Below, piece by piece: positions 60,752-64,000 of a stretch of DNA of 64,000 nt. Within the stretch, counting starts at the first letter, position 1; every line of letters starts with the position of its first letter. The notes below the pieces were generated by a model. It was not told where the DNA came from and ran no database searches. It saw nothing but the letters and a program-made list of their open reading frames with translations. Source of the DNA: Fimenecus sp963590415 (GTDB lineage: Bacteria; Bacillota; Clostridia; Oscillospirales; Acutalibacteraceae); the NCBI GenBank assembly GCA_963590415.1, contig CAVAPB010000007.1, positions 22,225 to 86,224 on the forward strand, in the 5' to 3' direction. Position numbers and translations under genes: made by a program.

Positions 60752-61711
60752 TTAAATGTAAAGAATAAATTTGTCCTGCTGCTTCTTGAAAATTATCAGA
60801 CCGAGCGCAAGGAACAGGAACGCATATACTATGCACATCAAATGAGCCGTAAGGTTAGGTATTGTGCCGTACATGACAACCTCTCTGAAATACTCGACAT
60901 AATAAAACATCGGATTCAGATTCATTATATTAAGTATAAAGTCGGGAAGTATGTCCTTGGGATAAATGATAGGCGTTAAGTACATCCACGCAACCGTAAA
61001 TACCGAATAAAGATGTCCGACATCCCTGAAGAATACATTTACCGACGAAAGTATCAAGCTCATTCCGAGGCTGAATATCAGCACACATATCATCGGGAAG
61101 AAGAACATCAATACCGTCCAATGAACGGGCATTCTCTTAATGATTATTACTATAATTACCGCAACCGACGAGAAAAGCATATTCACAAACGCAAACAGGC
61201 ATTTCTCAAGCGGGAATATGTACTTCGGAATATAGACCTTTTTGATAAGCGACGCCGCACCGAGCACGGATGTAAGCGACGCGCTTGTAGCTTCGGTCAT
61301 AAAGTTAAATATGAGAGATCCTGTAAGGTAATAAACTATAAAGTATTCAATCTTAAACTTGAACAGGTTGGAGAATACCGCATTGATAACAAGAGCCATC
61401 AGAAGCGGGTTGAGCACGCTCCACAAAAAGCCGAGCGTACTGCGGCGGTATTTGACCTTCAAGTCTCTCGAAATAAGGTTTCCGACCAGATAACGGTACT
61501 TGCCGAAAACCGCACCCGTAGCCGCAAGTTCCCTTCTGTTGAGCAATACAAACAGCAGTCCGCCGATAACAAGCGTCGGTCCGAACATACAGATTACGAT
61601 TCTTTCAACATCGAGCACCCAAGCTCCGTTTTGAAAATCATAAAGCCCGCAGCCGAGCCCGAGAAGTCCCGTTACGGCGCAAACGGCGGTAACGATTTTA
61701 TTCTTTGACAT
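60752..61711 (-). CDS. Polysaccharide ABC exporter, permease (Wzm/TagG type)
   Basis: 319 residues from ATG 61711 (AAAGGTAG upstream). Residues about 75-319 are the ABC-2 permease with RDLKVKYRRSTLGFLWSVLN, IKKVYIPKYIFPLEKCLF, SSVNVFFRDVGHLYSVFTVA and YLTPIIYPKDILPDFI. The first 60 residues add two extra membrane helices (IVTAVCAVTGLLGLGCGLYD; IVICMFGPTLVIGGLLFVLL) not found in ordinary Wzm/TagG of about 260 residues. Exports lipid-linked glycan. Confidence 0.93.
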   Translation of the reverse strand: MSKNKIVTAVCAVTGLLGLGCGLYDFQNGAWVLDVERIVICMFGPTLVIGGLLFVLLNRRELAATGAVFGKYRYLVGNLISRDLKVKYRRSTLGFLWSVLNPLLMALVINAVFSNLFKFKIEYFIVYYLTGSLIFNFMTEATSASLTSVLGAASLIKKVYIPKYIFPLEKCLFAFVNMLFSSVAVIIVIIIKRMPVHWTVLMFFFPMICVLIFSLGMSLILSSVNVFFRDVGHLYSVFTVAWMYLTPIIYPKDILPDFILNIMNLNPMFYYVEYFREVVMYGTIPNLTAHLMCIVYAFLFLALGLIIFKKQQDKFILYI

Positions 61712-61766
61712 TTGTTCACTACCTTTAATGTTTTTCGCTGATTTCAAGCGATAAAATTCATATTAA

Positions 61767-61795
61767 AATATATCATAATATTACGCCCGTGTCAA
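61767..61795 (-). promoter_or_regulatory. Promoter of the ABC exporter operon
   Basis: Minus strand TTGACA (61790-61795), 17 bases, TATATT (61767-61772). Confidence 0.7.
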
Positions 61796-61821
61796 CAAAG
61801 CGCACGGCTTATAAAGGCACA

Positions 61822-61850
61822 AAAAGTCGGGTCGAGACCCGACTTTTGTT
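61822..61850. terminator. Terminator of the FAD oxidoreductase gene
   Basis: AAAAGTCGGGTC (61822-61833), GA loop, GACCCGACTTTT (61836-61847); symmetrical A/T runs, works on minus after the oxidoreductase stop. Confidence 0.9.
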
Positions 61851-61866
61851 ATTATAAGTATAAATA

Positions 61867-63240
61867 TTATTTTTTTGAAAGTATATCTCTCGCCACATGA
61901 ATTCCGCTTGCCGAAGCGTGTGAGAGCGAATGTGTGATACCGCTGCAATCACCGATAACATAAAGTCCCTCATGGCAGGTCTGTAAGCGGTCGTCCAAAG
62001 CTACTTCCATATTGTAGAACTTGACCTCAACGCCGTAAAGGAGCGTATCGGTGTTTGCGGTGCCGGGAGCTATCTTGTCAAGCGCATAAATCATTTCGAT
62101 TATGCCGTCAAGAATTCTCTTCGGTATAACAAGGCTCAAATCGCCCGGAGTTGCGTTGAGAGTGGGGGTAATGAACGCCTCTCTTATTCTGTCGGGGGTG
62201 CTTCGCTTACCGTTTATAAGGTCGCCGAAGCGCTGCACGATAACTCCGCCGCCCAACATATTTGAAAGTCTCGCAATGCTCTCGCCGTAGCCGTTACTGT
62301 CCTTAAACGGCTCGGAGAAATGCTTTGCAACCAAAAGCGCAAAATTCGTGTTGTTTGTCTGCTTTGCGGGGTCCTCATAGCTGTGACCGTTTACGGTTAC
62401 AATTCCGTTAGTGTTTTCGTTTACGACTGCGCCCTTCGGGTTCATGCAGAAGGTTCTGACAAGGTCCTCGTACTTTTCGGTACGGTAAACAATCTTGCTC
62501 TCGTAAAGCTCGTCGGTAAGGTGCGAGAAAATCTCATACGGGAGCTCAACGCGCACGCCTATATCGACGCGGTTGCTCTTTGTGGGGATTTTAAGGTCGT
62601 CGCAGACGGTCTCCATCCACTTGCTTCCGCTTCTGCCGACGGAAATTACGCAGTAATCCGCCTCATAGCTCTCGCCGTCCTCCGTATCAACGATATATCC
62701 GCTGTCGGTCTTTTCGACCTTTTGCGCAACGGCTCTGAACTTGAACTCAACCTCGTCTTTAAGCTCGTTGTAAAGATTTTCGAGAACGACATAGTTTATA
62801 TCCGTTCCGAGGTGGCGCACCGAAGCGTCAAGGAGCATAAGTCCGTGCTGTAAGCACTGCTTTTTAATCTCGGAATTTGCGGTGGAATAAAGCTTTGTAC
62901 CCTCGCCGCCGTATTTGAGATTGATTTCGTCGACATAGTGCATAAGTTCAAGAGCCTCGTCCTTGCCGATGTATTCGTAAAGAGTTCCGCCGAACTGATT
63001 CGTTATGTTGTATTTGCCGTCGGAAAATGCGCCTGCGCCGCCGAAGCCGTTCATTATCGAACATGGCTTACAGCCTATGCAAGACTTAATATTTTTGCCG
63101 TCAATCGGGCATTTTCTTTTATCAAGCGGATTTCCCGCCTCAAGGACAACTATTTTAAGCGACGGGTTCATTTTCACAAGCTCATAAGCGGAGAAAATTC
63201 CTCCGGGGCCTGCTCCGACAATTACTACATCGTATTTCAT
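61867..63240 (-). CDS. NAD(P)/FAD-dependent oxidoreductase (COG2509-like)
   Basis: 457 residues. N-terminal FAD-binding DVVIVGAGPGGIFSAYELVK, then a Cys-rich KSCIGCKPCSIMNGFGGAGA segment near residues 53-72 that may hold a redox disulfide or metal, ADYCVISVGRSGSKWM, and the C-terminal LYVIGDCSGITHSLSHASAS motif. This clostridial family is of unknown substrate. Monocistronic with TTGACA-N17-TAAAAT promoter. Confidence 0.88.
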   Translation of the reverse strand: MKYDVVIVGAGPGGIFSAYELVKMNPSLKIVVLEAGNPLDKRKCPIDGKNIKSCIGCKPCSIMNGFGGAGAFSDGKYNITNQFGGTLYEYIGKDEALELMHYVDEINLKYGGEGTKLYSTANSEIKKQCLQHGLMLLDASVRHLGTDINYVVLENLYNELKDEVEFKFRAVAQKVEKTDSGYIVDTEDGESYEADYCVISVGRSGSKWMETVCDDLKIPTKSNRVDIGVRVELPYEIFSHLTDELYESKIVYRTEKYEDLVRTFCMNPKGAVVNENTNGIVTVNGHSYEDPAKQTNNTNFALLVAKHFSEPFKDSNGYGESIARLSNMLGGGVIVQRFGDLINGKRSTPDRIREAFITPTLNATPGDLSLVIPKRILDGIIEMIYALDKIAPGTANTDTLLYGVEVKFYNMEVALDDRLQTCHEGLYVIGDCSGITHSLSHASASGIHVARDILSKK

Positions 63241-63328
63241 AATCTTACTCCTAAAATATAATAAGGCTTACGGCCTTGTTGAAAAGAAAGCACCGTAAAC
63301 CTTTACTGTTTATATATTGCAGCATTAA

Positions 63329-63357
63329 ATTTTATCACGGACGGACGGTTTTGTCAA
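63329..63357 (-). promoter_or_regulatory. Promoter of the FAD oxidoreductase gene
   Basis: Minus strand TTGACA (63352-63357), 17 bases, TAAAAT (63329-63334). Confidence 0.7.
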
Positions 63358-63371
63358 CCGCTCGCAAAGCT

Positions 63372-63938
63372 TTACTTTTTACCGCTTATTCCTTTATTTG
63401 CCTTTGATTTTTTCGTCTGCTTTTTGTCGGCACTATTCCTTACGAACATACCGATACAGCCGACAATCGAAAGGAAAAGGCTTACAACGAGATCCGCATA
63501 ATAGGATCTTGCAACATCTGCGTCGTCAAGGAAAAGATAAGCTTTTGAAAAAGCGGTTGAAAAGGTAACGGTGAAATCAACTTCGCCGCTTTGATACCAG
63601 CCGGCATAAGCGTCGTAAACATCCTTTGCAAGGCAGCCGTACCAAGCAAAAACAATTGTTATAAACGACATTATCACGGCAATAACAACGCCTTTTTTAC
63701 TTTCGCCCTTTGCGAATATTTTATAGCCGTACATAGCGCAGACAACAGCGACAATACCGCTCAGCGCCGCAAGATAACCGAACTGATAAAGCACAAAATA
63801 AACAACGCCGCCCACAAGCGAGAAAAGGAATGCTCCGAGTATGCCGAGCAAAACGTTTTCACGGGGGTTCTCCTCGAGAGCCGCCTGCGCTTCAGGCACT
63901 GCAGTGCTTTGAGTTTGATTGAGTTCGTTGTTTTCCAT
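63372..63938 (-). CDS. Four-helix membrane protein, unknown function
   Basis: 188 residues: Gln/Glu-rich cytoplasmic N-terminus (1-30), helices near VLLGILGAFLFSLVGGVVYF, LAALSGIVAVVCAMYGYKIF, VVIAVIMSFITIVFAWYGCL and VSLFLSIVGCIGMFVR, and a Lys-rich tail (KKQTKKSKANKG). No family recognised. ATG 63938 with GGTGAT upstream is preferred to ATG 63950. 63951-64000 shows nothing. Confidence 0.65.
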   Translation of the reverse strand: MENNELNQTQSTAVPEAQAALEENPRENVLLGILGAFLFSLVGGVVYFVLYQFGYLAALSGIVAVVCAMYGYKIFAKGESKKGVVIAVIMSFITIVFAWYGCLAKDVYDAYAGWYQSGEVDFTVTFSTAFSKAYLFLDDADVARSYYADLVVSLFLSIVGCIGMFVRNSADKKQTKKSKANKGISGKK

Positions 63939-64000
63939 ATTAATCACCATAGCCTTTCAGGCAACAAATAGTTTATTAAAAACCACCGGCTTAACCTGCG

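Noticed and set aside
1..64000. tRNA, rRNA, tmRNA, other riboswitches or phage genes
   Set aside because: No cloverleaf, conserved rRNA segment or riboswitch core other than glmS was recognised by eye; a covariance search could still reveal a small RNA.

Overview
The window looks like chromosome from a gut-type member of the Clostridia (Bacillota), most likely Oscillospiraceae/Ruminococcaceae. The evidence is a mid-GC genome with strong GGAGG ribosome sites, TTGACA-N17-TATAAT-like promoters, a SpoIID-type sporulation protein, the Y-complex protein RicT, a clostridial V-type ATPase operon, tandem FeoA genes, rubrerythrins and an SLH-anchored BspA-type leucine-rich-repeat protein. The species assignment is inference. 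No tRNA, rRNA, prophage, integrase or CRISPR array was seen.

Layout. 1-1.8 kb: 5' part of recJ (minus), cut by the window edge. 2-11 kb: surface polysaccharide region, with a CapD-type dehydratase on plus and a seven-step minus-strand operon (LCP ligase, rfbA, rfbD, rfbB, rfbC, three GT2 glycosyltransferases) driven from a consensus promoter at 11.1 kb. This operon makes dTDP-L-rhamnose and presumably builds and attaches a rhamnose-containing wall polymer. 11-13 kb: glnA, followed by a MITE-like element that carries its terminator. 13-18.6 kb: accessory block with a DUF2089 protein, a 1116-residue LRR/SLH surface protein translationally coupled to a DUF2971 protein, and a divergent small XRE regulator with two palindromes in the shared promoter region. 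18.8-30.3 kb: housekeeping genes (EamA transporter, exonuclease III, HAD hydrolase, SpoIID-like, citrate synthase, AEC transporter, holB, ricT, ferredoxin) and a Fur-type regulator paired with a 10-TM heavy-metal exporter. 30.6-39.2 kb: complete minus-strand V-type ATPase operon (H-C-I-K-F-E-A-B-D). 39.4-49.7 kb: GH13 glucosidase, ybaK, yebC, trmN6-like and rsmI, rubrerythrin, XRE regulator, histidine phosphatase, and glmS preceded by a glmS ribozyme. 49.8-54.2 kb: XRE regulator, lipoprotein-type MltG, a second MITE copy, membrane protein, second rubrerythrin, DUF5662 and trmO. 54.2-57.9 kb: feoA-feoA-feoB iron-uptake operon with two matching dyad operators, plus a Cys-rich FeoB partner and an HMA protein. 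58-64 kb: polysaccharide ABC exporter with a two-domain glycosyltransferase, an FAD oxidoreductase and a membrane protein.

Most interesting unexplained structure: (i) an approximately 305-bp inverted-repeat element present twice plus one fragment, carrying a strong hairpin terminator; (ii) four terminators sharing the same upper-stem/loop sequence although their lower stems differ; (iii) the XRE/DUF2971/LRR-SLH locus; (iv) GTTAG-N6-CTAAC dyads bracketing the feoA genes; (v) a hairpin that buries the Shine-Dalgarno of a rubrerythrin gene; (vi) an acidic extracellular insertion in FeoB; and (vii) an ATPase proteolipid with only one canonical c-type hairpin. Several gene starts were moved from the longest possible ORF on the basis of ribosome sites and promoters.
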